This document shows positions 1-7,139 of a DNA stretch of 59,798 nt, one piece after another. Below the pieces are notes generated by a model. The model was not told the origin of the DNA. It was given only the letters and a program-made list of their open reading frames with translations, and ran no database searches. Source of the stretch: JAVBRU01 sp031547595 (lineage in GTDB: Bacteria > Bacillota > Clostridia > Christensenellales > Aristaeellaceae); assembly GCA_031547595.1 (NCBI GenBank), contig JAVBRU010000048.1, positions 1-59,798 on the forward strand. Direction: 5' to 3'. The position numbers and the translations under genes were made by a program. The stretch's first letter is position 1. The number at the start of each line of letters is the position of its first letter.

Positions 1-576
1 CGGGTATAATTCTTTTGTGATACCGCTGATCAGGTCCGGCTTGGCAATGACCAGCTTGATGGCCTCGCGCAGGAATTGATAACCCTTGATATGCGCCGGA
101 ATGCCCAGCGTTAAAAACAGGTTGGAGAGCTTATCATCCAAGGAGGTACCGGGGGCGTTGATATAGGCCGGCTCGTCCACGCGACCGGCGGGGCGGCGGC
201 TTTGACGCATCACATCATGGATGCGCTCAATGAGGGTGGACAGCTCTACCGGCTTGATCATGTAGTAGCCGACGCCCAGCTCCACCGCGCGGCGGATAAA
301 ATCGTCCCTCCCCAGTGCCGTCACCGCAATGACCTGTGGGCGCTTTTCCGCGGCCATATGCTGCAATTGCATCAGAACGCCAAAACCGTCCACATTGGGC
401 ATGATCATATCCAGCAACATCACGTCTACGGCGGTGGTGCCAAGGATGCGCAGCGCCTCTGCGCCATCACGCGCCTGGGCCACCACTGTCATGCCGTTTT
501 GCCGCTGCAGGCTCTCTGCCAGTACCCCACGCAGCTCATCATTGTCGTCCACTACCAGGATGCGAATGTTCTCCAT
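1..576 (-). CDS. spo0A: Sporulation master regulator Spo0A (5' part; runs off left edge)
   Basis: Response regulator that switches on sporulation when phosphorylated. The 192 visible codons read from the start codon at 574-576 (complement) to the window edge. Residues 1-120 are a receiver domain: VVDDN acidic pocket near the start, the phospho-acceptor Asp in LLDMIMPNVDG, and the conserved Lys in YYMIKP. After a linker comes the start of the Spo0A effector domain (IPAHIKGYQFLREAI...ELYP), which is specific to Spo0A and separates it from other response regulators. The DNA-binding helices lie beyond the window. An AAGGG ribosome site precedes the ATG. The gene is transcribed away from the epimerase gene and appears monocistronic at its 5' end. 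Confidence 0.95.
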   Translation of the reverse strand, partial: MENIRILVVDDNDELRGVLAESLQRQNGMTVVAQARDGAEALRILGTTAVDVMLLDMIMPNVDGFGVLMQLQHMAAEKRPQVIAVTALGRDDFIRRAVELGVGYYMIKPVELSTLIERIHDVMRQSRRPAGRVDEPAYINAPGTSLDDKLSNLFLTLGIPAHIKGYQFLREAIKLVIAKPDLISGITKELYP

Positions 577-896
577 AAATACCAACCCTTCATCAAAAAT
601 TCTGTGAATGCCCTCTGCTCCTGCATTTCACGACCCGATCTCTTAAATCTCGCTTATTATAACATATCTAAATAGTGGAAAAAGAAATCCGCTATAAAAG
701 AAGCAATAATGATAAAGGTTGTAACGAAGTGCTAAATAGTGACAAACAAAAGGACAGAAAATGTCAATTATCGCGCATATATTGGGCGATTTTTACGCAT
801 CTACATGCGTATTTGTTGTTCAATATGCCCCTTTTGAAAGCCGCTGTGCGACAGCATTATTGTTTTTCTTCTGGATTTTTAGCATTATTCGGTTAC
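577..896. other. Gene-free interval between spo0A and epimerase gene
   Basis: About 320 bases that hold the 5' control region of spo0A near its left side. No convincing coding frame: the two short plus-strand reading frames here lack ribosome sites and protein-like composition. No exact Spo0A box (TGTCGAA or its complement) was seen. Confidence 0.5.
599..624 (-). promoter_or_regulatory. Possible sigma-H promoter of spo0A
   Basis: Read on the minus strand, GCAGGAGCA (616-624) and ACAGAAT (599-605) resemble the sigma-H elements RnAGGAwWW and RnnGAAT, with a 10-base spacer, one shorter than in Bacillus spoVG. In Bacillus, spo0A has a sigma-H promoter, so the position makes sense. Further upstream a TATAAT (656-661, complement) could be the -10 of a housekeeping promoter, but its -35 is poor. 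Confidence 0.4.
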
Positions 897-920
897 AAAA
901 AAGCCGCCCCGAAGGGCGGC
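897..920 (-). terminator. Rho-independent terminator of the epimerase gene
   Basis: GCCGCCC-cgaa-GGGCGGC stem-loop (903-920) followed on the minus strand by a run of six T. It lies directly after the stop codon of the 937-1785 gene. Confidence 0.85.
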
Positions 921-936
921 GAGGGGAATTTGGTAA

Positions 937-1785
937 TTATTCAAAGCTGATGGTGTGCGTGAATGTTTTGGATTCGTGGGCAAGCAGGCGCGTCATGCCA
1001 GGCTTATGGGTCAACTGATGATCGCTGTCCACGAACTCCGGCGGGTTGGTCCACGGCTCAATGCAAATATACTTGGCGTTCGGCTTTGTCCACACCAGCA
1101 GATAATCATGGCCGGGGAAATCCACCCGCACCGTGCGGGGGTGCAGATCGCTTTTGAGTATCACCCCGCGGGACTGCACACCCAGGAATACCAGCGCATC
1201 AATGGCAAAATACTCTTGCTTGAGGGGCAGCTCGCGGCTGTTTTCGAGGACGGTGACGGCATCGTAGGCGATTTGAGAGCCGATGAGGGCACTGGTGCGC
1301 AGCGTCTCGATTTCGTCAAACACCAGGCGGTAGGCTTCAATCCCCTCAGGGCAGGCATAGGCTTCATGTGCGCCCACGCCAAAATACAATTCACCATCGC
1401 CGGTGTTTTCTGTGATGTAGTCTACCTTCAATGCGCTTCCCTCCAGCGTGAAACGCACGCGAAAAGCATAATCGAAGGGATAAACGGGCATTTTTTCGTC
1501 CAGCAGGAGGGTCGCCTGCGTGGCGGAGCTTTCCTCCACCACAAACTCCTTCAGCCGGGCAAAGCCGTGCTTGGGCATCTCATAGCGTTTGCCCTCATAC
1601 AGGCAATAGTCGTCCTTCAGGCCGCCTGCAAAGGGAAACAGCACTGGTGCGCGGCCGCCCCACACGGCAGAGTCGCCCTCCCAGAGGCGCTCTATGCCAT
1701 TCGCGTCTGTGATAGACTGGATTTCCGCGCCCAACGTGCTGATTGTCACTGTGAGCTGATCGTTTTTGAGGGTCAATATCGGCAT
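937..1785 (-). CDS. Aldose 1-epimerase family protein (LacX-like)
   Basis: Predicted cytosolic sugar mutarotase-fold protein of 282 aa. It shows the family pattern: LGAEIQSI near the N-terminus, WEGDSAVWGGRAPVLFPFAG, PKHGFAR with the His expected in the active site, and a late FPGHDYLLVW / CIEPW block with a conserved Glu. The LWxGD and HGFAR pattern fits the LacX/YeaD-like branch rather than classical GalM. Of two close ATGs (1791, 1785) the second has AGAGG at a good distance and is preferred. It stands alone between two terminators. Substrate unknown; hexose phosphate or free hexose both possible. Confidence 0.8.
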   Translation of the reverse strand: MPILTLKNDQLTVTISTLGAEIQSITDANGIERLWEGDSAVWGGRAPVLFPFAGGLKDDYCLYEGKRYEMPKHGFARLKEFVVEESSATQATLLLDEKMPVYPFDYAFRVRFTLEGSALKVDYITENTGDGELYFGVGAHEAYACPEGIEAYRLVFDEIETLRTSALIGSQIAYDAVTVLENSRELPLKQEYFAIDALVFLGVQSRGVILKSDLHPRTVRVDFPGHDYLLVWTKPNAKYICIEPWTNPPEFVDSDHQLTHKPGMTRLLAHESKTFTHTISFE

Positions 1786-1856
1786 AATCATTTCCTCTTT
1801 CGTTCAAAATTAACGTTGCTTCTATTGTAGCCGTGATGGCGGCCGAGGTCAAGCAC

Positions 1857-1884
1857 AAAAACGGGAAGGCCTGTTGCCCTCCCG
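1857..1884 (-). terminator. Terminator after the 40-aa ORF
   Basis: Minus-strand stem CGGGAGGGC / GCCTTCCCG with one mismatch and a 5-base loop, then a T-rich tail (GTTTTTGTG). It lies 19 bases after the stop codon of the small ORF. Confidence 0.75.
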
Positions 1885-1903
1885 CAGAGTTGAGCGCGAT
1901 CCG

Positions 1904-2026
1904 CTAGTTGACCGCTCTGTGCGCATACTTCATGCGCTTTTTGGGCGGCAAGGCCGTAAACAAGGGCTTCTGCTCGCGCTTGGCTTGTTTGGGTTGATCC
2001 ACACGCTCCACCTCCACCCATAGCAT
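1904..2026 (-). CDS. Small basic protein, 40 aa, unknown
   Basis: Frame from ATG 2024-2026 (complement) to TAG, beginning MLWVEVERVD and then rich in Lys, Arg, Pro and Gln, ending HRAVN. The composition is protein-like (acidic-hydrophobic start, basic middle with PPKK), and a strong terminator follows immediately, which argues for a transcribed unit. Against it: no clear Shine-Dalgarno sequence; a TTG two codons upstream is an alternative start. Upstream the frame is closed by TAA, so it cannot be much longer. No family recognised. Confidence 0.45.
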   Translation of the reverse strand: MLWVEVERVDQPKQAKREQKPLFTALPPKKRMKYAHRAVN

Positions 2027-2072
2027 GCGCAAAATGCCGCACGCTATGCGCCTTGCAGTTTATGCCAAACGA

Positions 2073-2101
2073 TTGCATTTTTTGTGGAGCTATGCTACAA
2101 T
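2073..2101 (+). promoter_or_regulatory. Housekeeping promoter of aroK
   Basis: TTGCAT (2073-2078), 17-base spacer, TACAAT (2096-2101). Good sigma-A type match about 90 bases before the aroK start. Confidence 0.7.
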
Positions 2102-2192
2102 ATAATACAGATATACACACGCTGGCATTTGCCGGGGTGGAGCGTCACCGGATCGCCTGCATGGCGAGGTGGCTTTTGCGGAGGATGAGTCG

Positions 2193-2702
2193 ATGCTGAG
2201 CAGACATATTTTTCTTGTGGGCATGGCCGGGGCGGGGAAAACCAGCCTGGGCAAGCGCCTTGCACAGAATTTGAATGTACGCTTTATCGATACCGATCAG
2301 CGCGTCAGCGAAGTGATGGGCATGTCGGTGAACGAAATCTTCGCCCAGTTTGGCGAGGAGTTTTTCCGCAATGCCGAAACCGCCGCACTGGTGGAGACAC
2401 TGGACGTGCCGCCCTGTATTGTGTCCACCGGCGGCGGGCTATGCACCATTGCCGAAAACGTGGCCATCATGCGCAATCATGGCGTCATTATCCATATCGA
2501 CCGCCCGCTGGATCAGATTTTATCCGATATTAAGGTGGACCGCCGCCCGCTGCTGGCCGGGGGCACGCACGAGGACGTGATCAACCAGTATAACCGCCGC
2601 ATTGGTCATTACCGCGCCGCGGCGGACTACCGCTTTGACAACAGCAAGGGCTTTGTGCTGGGGCTGCGCAATATTACGGAGCTGGTGGAGAGCATTGAGT
2701 AA
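2193..2702 (+). CDS. aroK: Shikimate kinase
   Basis: Phosphorylates shikimate at the 3-OH with ATP in the chorismate pathway, in the cytosol. 169 aa, normal family length. Walker A GMAGAGKTS at residues 10-18, the shikimate-binding DTD of FIDTDQR (about 36-38), FR in EEFFRNAE, the STGGGL loop near 80, and the lid RRPLL with its Arg. An upstream GTG (2169) is in frame, but GGAGG at 2180-2184 points to the ATG at 2193. Monocistronic with its own promoter; other aro genes are not nearby. Confidence 0.95.
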   Translation: MLSRHIFLVGMAGAGKTSLGKRLAQNLNVRFIDTDQRVSEVMGMSVNEIFAQFGEEFFRNAETAALVETLDVPPCIVSTGGGLCTIAENVAIMRNHGVIIHIDRPLDQILSDIKVDRRPLLAGGTHEDVINQYNRRIGHYRAAADYRFDNSKGFVLGLRNITELVESIE

Positions 2703-2724
2703 ACATAGGTAAGCTATTTAAAAG

Positions 2725-2758
2725 GGGCTGTGCGTGAGGCGACAGACCCTTGTGTTTT
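2725..2758 (+). terminator. Weak terminator-like hairpin after aroK
   Basis: GGGGCTGT ... ACAGACCC can pair imperfectly around a 10-base loop, followed by TTGTGTTTT. It overlaps the end of the convergent gene. Confidence 0.35.
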
Positions 2759-3620
2759 ATAGAAGCATGTTGTTCTCTGGCAGGAGGGAGGGGAAGCTTT
2801 GCAGGGCGTTCAGCCCTTTCTGTGCGGCATCATGCTTCGATGCTTCAGCCTTAATAGCATCTTTCAGGGTGGATTGCTTGGCACCGTTTTCTGCAAGTTC
2901 CTCGCTGAGGGCTACCTTTGCATAATGCAGATACAGCGCTATAAAGCCACATATTAATAAAACCAGCCCAAGAAAGATGCAAAGCGGTGGCCATAGGTAT
3001 CCCATTTCTTCTCTGTTATCAAAGCAAATAACTGCGATATACAGAGTCACACAAATGCCCAATATCCAGGTCATGCTTTGCGATGATTTCTTAGAGCGGA
3101 TTTTCACTTCCAGCTGCTCCGCTTCTGCTGCCAGCGCAAGCTGATCGCTTTCCATCTTATCTAAGCACTTGTTGTTCCCAAAGGATGAGACTTGTGCGTT
3201 CAGCCTGTCATACTCATAGACCTTTGTTTCATACGCCTGGCCAAGGGCTTTCATGGCCTCTTTAAACGCAGCGGGGCAAAACTCATACGCATAGCGCAGC
3301 CATTCCAGAACACCGACAGGAGTTGCCAGGGAATCATCAACCGTCATGCAGGTAAAGCCTGCCGTAGCGGCCAGCGCCATGCCATAATAGCCACGGTAAT
3401 CTTGGGGGCAGTGCTCAGCCAGCAGCCGGTAGGCCTTGAGCGCCTGGGCATAAGATCTCATTTTAATATGTGTCATGCCGCTCACGGCATAGCGGTCGCT
3501 TTCGTCCAGCACATCAAAAGTCAGCTTCTTGCGCATTCCGCAGTATATGCACGCGCTCAGCATGTCGCCCAGATCCACATTCAGCGGTGCGCCGCAGGCT
3601 TCACATTTATACGAGGACAT
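2757..3620 (-). CDS. Zinc-ribbon membrane protein, unknown function
   Basis: 287 aa, not assigned to a named family. Residues 5-30 form a two-pair cysteine zinc ribbon (CEACG ... CIYCG). Residues 45-130 are helical and repeat-like (SYAQALKAYRLLAEHCPQD), suggestive of TPR. A short coiled coil follows, then two membrane segments near residues 182-200 and 210-232, and a Lys/Glu/Ala-rich coiled-coil tail. A cytoplasmic ribbon plus two membrane passes and a tail suggests a membrane-anchored scaffold. GAGGCG precedes the ATG at a good distance. Divergent from the secreted protein at 3775. Confidence 0.75.
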   Translation of the reverse strand: MSSYKCEACGAPLNVDLGDMLSACIYCGMRKKLTFDVLDESDRYAVSGMTHIKMRSYAQALKAYRLLAEHCPQDYRGYYGMALAATAGFTCMTVDDSLATPVGVLEWLRYAYEFCPAAFKEAMKALGQAYETKVYEYDRLNAQVSSFGNNKCLDKMESDQLALAAEAEQLEVKIRSKKSSQSMTWILGICVTLYIAVICFDNREEMGYLWPPLCIFLGLVLLICGFIALYLHYAKVALSEELAENGAKQSTLKDAIKAEASKHDAAQKGLNALQSFPSLLPENNMLL

Positions 3621-3693
3621 GGCAAATCGCCTCCTGATTATTCTACCTTGATTCTACTGGCCGTGGCGAAATTTGTCAAGCCTGCAATTTCAA

Positions 3694-3723
3694 CTGTCCA
3701 ATTGCTTCGGTTTGCGCTATAAT
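3694..3723 (+). promoter_or_regulatory. Probable promoter of the secreted protein gene
   Basis: TATAAT at 3718-3723 with a weak -35 (CTGTCC) 18 bases upstream. About 50 bases before the ATG. Confidence 0.45.
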
Positions 3724-3774
3724 GCAGGGTATATTAGAATTTGGTACTGCTTAACATATACAGGAGGAAAAAAG

Positions 3775-5316
3775 ATGAAAAAAATGCTGCTTTCCATTCT
3801 GCTTCTGCTGGCATTGCCCTTGTGTGCGCAGGCAATGGGCTTTGAAATCATCGATCACCACTGGATTGCCGTGGGTACCGATGGCATGCGGTATGGGCTC
3901 AAAAATACCGCTGATTGGATATTTGTGACGGCGGAAAATGTAGAGGAATACATGGAGCTTTGCACCGCTGGTGGCGACAGCGAGGAGGCGGTGCGCATGC
4001 GCTTTGCCACCGGGCATGTGGTGTTTGAGGCGCATCACCCCAAATACCCGGATCTGCGTTTCCGCGTGGAAGCTTATGAGGATGATTTTACGCGCGATGT
4101 GTGGAACCTGAAATCGCGCAAGGACTCCCAAAACAGTGAAGCCTCGGAATATATAAAAACAGAGTGGCTGCGGGATCATTATTTGTTTCAGCATGCGATC
4201 GCCGAAACAATCACTGTTCGCACCAATTGCACAACCCGGGTGCGTTTTATTTCGCTGCCGCCTTATGACTACGAGTCAGGCAATGGCGAGCTGTACTTCT
4301 ACAATGGGGTCTGCTATTTCTTCATTTTTTCAAGCCCGAACTGTATTTGGGAAACCTATGTGGGTAAAAGCTATTATACCGGATTTACTAACATGGGGTA
4401 TTATGGCTCGGCTGAGAATCTGGAGTATTTTATAGGCGAGCTTCGCACCCCTGTCACAGACCTTAGCGATGCCTATGATTACACCATCTTCAACGCGCAT
4501 TCCGGGGCGTTTTCCTATGGCGGAAAATCCGAAAAAGGCGCTGTAGTGGATGTGACGGCAGATGGCAACACCGCCCGCGCCACAACGGATGCCGATGGCG
4601 TGTTCACCTACACAGTGGATATTGAGAGCAACGGCATGGTGCGCGTGGATTATGCCGCGTCCAAGGAGGGCCTTGTAGACAGGGCCTTTACCACTTATGT
4701 GCCTGTTAACGACACCATAGCTGCGCTGATGCTCAAGGAATATCCCCTTGACAAAGTAGAAGCCAAGGAAATCAAAATCACAGGCAAGGCCAATCCCGGG
4801 GCGCAGGTGACCGTGCAAATCGACGAGGAAACGCCGCTCATTCTGGAAGCAAAGGCAGACGGCGTTTTCACCTACAAATTCACCACCGCACCCTACCAAA
4901 ACCACACCATGACACTGACGGTGTCCGAAGAGGGACTGGAAGACTGCACAGTCAAAACCCCGTTCTGGCCGGAGTATCAGGAGGACATCAACCGCGCGAT
5001 TTCGGCGTATAAAAAGACGCTGGAACCGACCATTTCTTTGAAGAAAATTCAGGCCGACCCGGCGGCCTGGGTGGGCAAGCGCATCCAGCTGGAAACCAAG
5101 CTGGAGGGACGCCAATTTTACGAAGGCGGCAACACCTTCACCCTTCGCGAGCGGGACGGCACGCCCTATCTGATGCTCGTGCTGGATGGCTATATCGATG
5201 ATAAGCAGGGAAATGCCAACCTGACCATTCTGGGCGAAGTGCTGGAGCCCACCAAGACCGATCCTGCCATCCCCCGCATCCGCATTGACGTGATGTTTAC
5301 ATACGTTTCCCGCTAG
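3775..5316 (+). CDS. Secreted multidomain protein with Ig-like repeats
   Basis: 513 aa, exported. The ATG at 3775 sits 6 bases after AGGAGGAAA; it gives a clean signal peptide (MKKMLLSILLLL, cut after CAQA). Residues about 25-240 are a unique aromatic-rich domain. Two successive beta-sandwich repeats follow (about 240-330 and 335-415) with the pattern of bacterial Ig-like domains: xDGVFTYTV / DGVFTYKF near the end of each. The last 90 residues (VGKRIQLETKLEG ... NLTILGEV) look like a small beta-barrel. Function unknown; an envelope-surface role is likely. A perfect promoter for argG begins 8 bases after its stop, with no terminator between. Confidence 0.75.
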   Translation: MKKMLLSILLLLALPLCAQAMGFEIIDHHWIAVGTDGMRYGLKNTADWIFVTAENVEEYMELCTAGGDSEEAVRMRFATGHVVFEAHHPKYPDLRFRVEAYEDDFTRDVWNLKSRKDSQNSEASEYIKTEWLRDHYLFQHAIAETITVRTNCTTRVRFISLPPYDYESGNGELYFYNGVCYFFIFSSPNCIWETYVGKSYYTGFTNMGYYGSAENLEYFIGELRTPVTDLSDAYDYTIFNAHSGAFSYGGKSEKGAVVDVTADGNTARATTDADGVFTYTVDIESNGMVRVDYAASKEGLVDRAFTTYVPVNDTIAALMLKEYPLDKVEAKEIKITGKANPGAQVTVQIDEETPLILEAKADGVFTYKFTTAPYQNHTMTLTVSEEGLEDCTVKTPFWPEYQEDINRAISAYKKTLEPTISLKKIQADPAAWVGKRIQLETKLEGRQFYEGGNTFTLRERDGTPYLMLVLDGYIDDKQGNANLTILGEVLEPTKTDPAIPRIRIDVMFTYVSR

Positions 5317-5323
5317 GATGGGC

Positions 5324-5352
5324 TTGACAGAAAGCTGAACCAGGTTTATAAT
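5324..5352 (+). promoter_or_regulatory. Consensus sigma-A promoter of argG
   Basis: TTGACA, exactly 17 bases, TATAAT: a full consensus match. The leader to the GTG start is only about 40 bases, too short for a T-box or other riboswitch. Confidence 0.9.
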
Positions 5353-5396
5353 TATACACGATTTTGTATTTCATGCAGAAAGAAGGCTAATTCACC

Positions 5397-6626
5397 GTGG
5401 ACAAGAAAAACATCAAGAAGGTTGTGCTGGCGTATTCTGGCGGCCTGGACACCTCTATCATTATCTCCTGGCTGAAGGAAAACTACAACAATTGCGAGGT
5501 CATATGCGTGTCGGGCGACGTGGGCCAAGGCACTGAGCTGGAGGGGTTGGAAGAGAAGGCGCTCAAGACCGGCGCGTCCAAGTTGTATATTGAAGACCTC
5601 AAAAAAGAGTTTATTGAAGACTACATCTACCCCACCATGAAGGCGGGCGCTGTCTATGAGGGCGATTATCTGCTGGGCACCTCCTTTGCTCGCCCCATCA
5701 TTGCCAAGCGCATTGTGGAAATCGCCCTGCAGGAAGGCGCGGACGCCATCTGCCACGGCTGCACCGGCAAGGGCAACGATCAGGTGCGTTTTGAGCTGAC
5801 TATCAAGGCCTTTGCCCCGCACATGGCCATTATTGCACCCTGGCGCGAGTGGGATATCAAATCCCGCGAGGAAGAAATCGATTACGCCGAGGCGCGTAAC
5901 ATCCCCCTCAAAATCAACCGCGAAACCAACTATTCCAAGGACAAGAACCTCTGGCACCTCTCCCACGAGGGCCTGGACCTGGAAGACCCCGCCAACGAGC
6001 CACAGTATAACGAGCCCGGCTTCCTCGAAATGGGTGTCTCGCCCGAACAGGCACCCGATGTGCCCACCTATGTCACCCTGTCCTTCGAGCAGGGCATTCC
6101 TGTCGCCGTGGACGGCGTCAAGCTGGACGCCATCGCACTGATTGAAAAGCTGAATGAGCTGGGCGGCCAGAATGGCATCGGCCTGATCGACCTGGTGGAA
6201 AACCGCCTCGTGGGCATGAAATCCCGCGGCGTGTATGAAACCCCCGGCGGCACCATCCTCTACCGCGCACACCACGCCCTTGAAACCCTCTGCCTGGACC
6301 GCGATACCATGCACTATAAGCAGCTCGTCGCCCAGCGCTATGCCGAGCTTGTGTACTTTGGCCAGTGGTTTACCCCGCTTCGCGAAGCACTTACCGCTTT
6401 TGTGGATAAGACGCAGGAAACCGTCACCGGCGATGTCAAACTCAAGCTCTACAAGGGCAATATCATCAATGCCGGCACCACCTCGCCCTATTCCCTCTAC
6501 GACCCCGAAATTGCGACCTTTGACGAGGACAACGTCTATAACCAGGCCGAGGCTGAGGGCTTTATCAACCTCTTTGGCCTGCCCATCCGCGTGAAGGCGA
6601 TGATTGAGCAGAAGCGAAAGGGGTAG
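5397..6626 (+). CDS. argG: Argininosuccinate synthase
   Basis: Joins citrulline and aspartate with ATP to argininosuccinate, the penultimate step of arginine synthesis. 409 aa, standard length. N-type ATP pyrophosphatase motif AYSGGLDTS (residues 12-20), GTSFARP with the conserved substrate loop, CHGCTGKGNDQVRFE, and the later ETPGGTIL and KLYKGN blocks are all present. Start is GTG at 5397 with AGAAGG 10-11 bases upstream; the next Met would delete the ATP loop. argH is not adjacent, which is unusual as the two often pair. A strongly structured interval, not a simple terminator, follows. Confidence 0.97.
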   Translation: MDKKNIKKVVLAYSGGLDTSIIISWLKENYNNCEVICVSGDVGQGTELEGLEEKALKTGASKLYIEDLKKEFIEDYIYPTMKAGAVYEGDYLLGTSFARPIIAKRIVEIALQEGADAICHGCTGKGNDQVRFELTIKAFAPHMAIIAPWREWDIKSREEEIDYAEARNIPLKINRETNYSKDKNLWHLSHEGLDLEDPANEPQYNEPGFLEMGVSPEQAPDVPTYVTLSFEQGIPVAVDGVKLDAIALIEKLNELGGQNGIGLIDLVENRLVGMKSRGVYETPGGTILYRAHHALETLCLDRDTMHYKQLVAQRYAELVYFGQWFTPLREALTAFVDKTQETVTGDVKLKLYKGNIINAGTTSPYSLYDPEIATFDEDNVYNQAEAEGFINLFGLPIRVKAMIEQKRKG

Positions 6627-6629
6627 GTT

Positions 6630-6728
6630 ACGCTGGGGCTGCTCGCCCCAGACCCCAGGCAGGAGACCAGTCTCCTGCACCTCACTTGGGTATCGAGCCA
6701 AGATGCTTATAAGCATGTGCGGGTACGA
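6630..6728 (+). repeat. Dispersed structured repeat, copy R1
   Basis: Begins 4 bases after argG. Order of parts: hairpin 1 CTGGGGCTGCTCGCCCCAG; then ACCCCAGG; hairpin 2 GCAGGAGA-ccag-TCTCCTGC (6659-6678 region); then CACCTCACTT, an AAGATGCTT motif and GTGCGGGTACGAA. The same parts occur at 7022-7121, 23307, 24485 and 43212. The bases of hairpin 2 differ in every copy but always pair. Confidence 0.85.
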
Positions 6729-6787
6729 AAAAATGCTGTGGATGACCTTTGGAATGCAAGCATTCCACGGCCACCACAGCGTTTTTT
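6728..6787. repeat. 60-base hairpin, third stem of repeat R1
   Basis: Arms AAAAAATGCTGTGG and CCACAGCGTTTTTT enclose an inner stem with tip GGAATGCAAGCATTCC. The R2 side has a hairpin of equal size with different arms but nearly the same tip. The T-run means it could also end argG transcription. Confidence 0.75.
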
Positions 6788-6960
6788 CTGCCATCCGTTG
6801 CACGGCTGACCAGTGGCTTTACGCCACTGCCCGCACACATAATTGCAGTTGGTTCCCGTGGAAATCCAACACCGTACCTATCGGTTGCACGGGTTCCTTT
6901 GTTTTGTTTGCGTGCGTGCGTCGTGCTGGCACGGCTATTTTCCTGTCGCAACAGGAAATT
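6788..6960. other. Hairpin-rich centre between R1 and R2, no gene
   Basis: No credible reading frame. Visible stems: CAGTGGC-tttac-GCCACTG (about 6811-6829), TTTCCTG-tcgcaa-CAGGAAA (about 6939-6958), and a wider pair CCCGTG ... CACGGG (about 6857-6895). Together with R1, R2 and the two 60-base hairpins, nearly the whole 6630-7121 interval can fold. It could be a structured RNA or just the inner part of a composite repeat. Confidence 0.5.
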
Positions 6961-7021
6961 AGAAGAAGGCCGTTTTAGCGAGGGAATGCTTGCATCCCAT
7001 TCGCCTAAAACGGCCTTCTTC
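6961..7021. repeat. 60-base hairpin, third stem of repeat R2
   Basis: Arms AGAAGGCCGTTTTAG and CTAAAACGGCCTTCTT with an inner stem whose tip (complement) is GGGATGCAAGCATTCC. Very stable and symmetrical to the hairpin at 6728-6787. Confidence 0.8.
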
Positions 7022-7121
7022 GTACACGCACACAATCACGCAAGCATCATCAAAGGATACAGAAGGGTGGGTGCAGGGAAAACATTTCCCTGCCTGGGGT
7101 CTGGGGCGAGTAGCCCCAGCG
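7022..7121 (-). repeat. Dispersed structured repeat, copy R2 (inverted)
   Basis: Reverse complement of R1's order: hairpin 1 CTGGGGC-TACTC-GCCCCAG at 7101-7119, hairpin 2 GCAGGGAAA-aca-TTTCCCTGC at about 7073-7093, AAGCATCATC at 7042-7051, GTACACGC at 7022. On the minus strand it follows the murG stop by 19 bases, so it lies in the sense orientation of murG, as R1 does for argG. Confidence 0.85.
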
Positions 7122-7139
7122 TTTCCCCATCGTCGTTTC

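Noticed and set aside
675..1018. Short plus-strand frames between spo0A and the epimerase gene
   Set aside because: No initiation signals; they cross a minus-strand terminator and the end of the epimerase gene.
5353..5396. T-box or arginine-responsive leader before argG
   Set aside because: About 40 bases from promoter to start codon, too short, and no T-box sequence.
5352..6803. 483-aa minus-strand frame opposite argG
   Set aside because: Antisense shadow of a GC-rich gene; no ribosome site, hydrophobic low-complexity product unlike any family.
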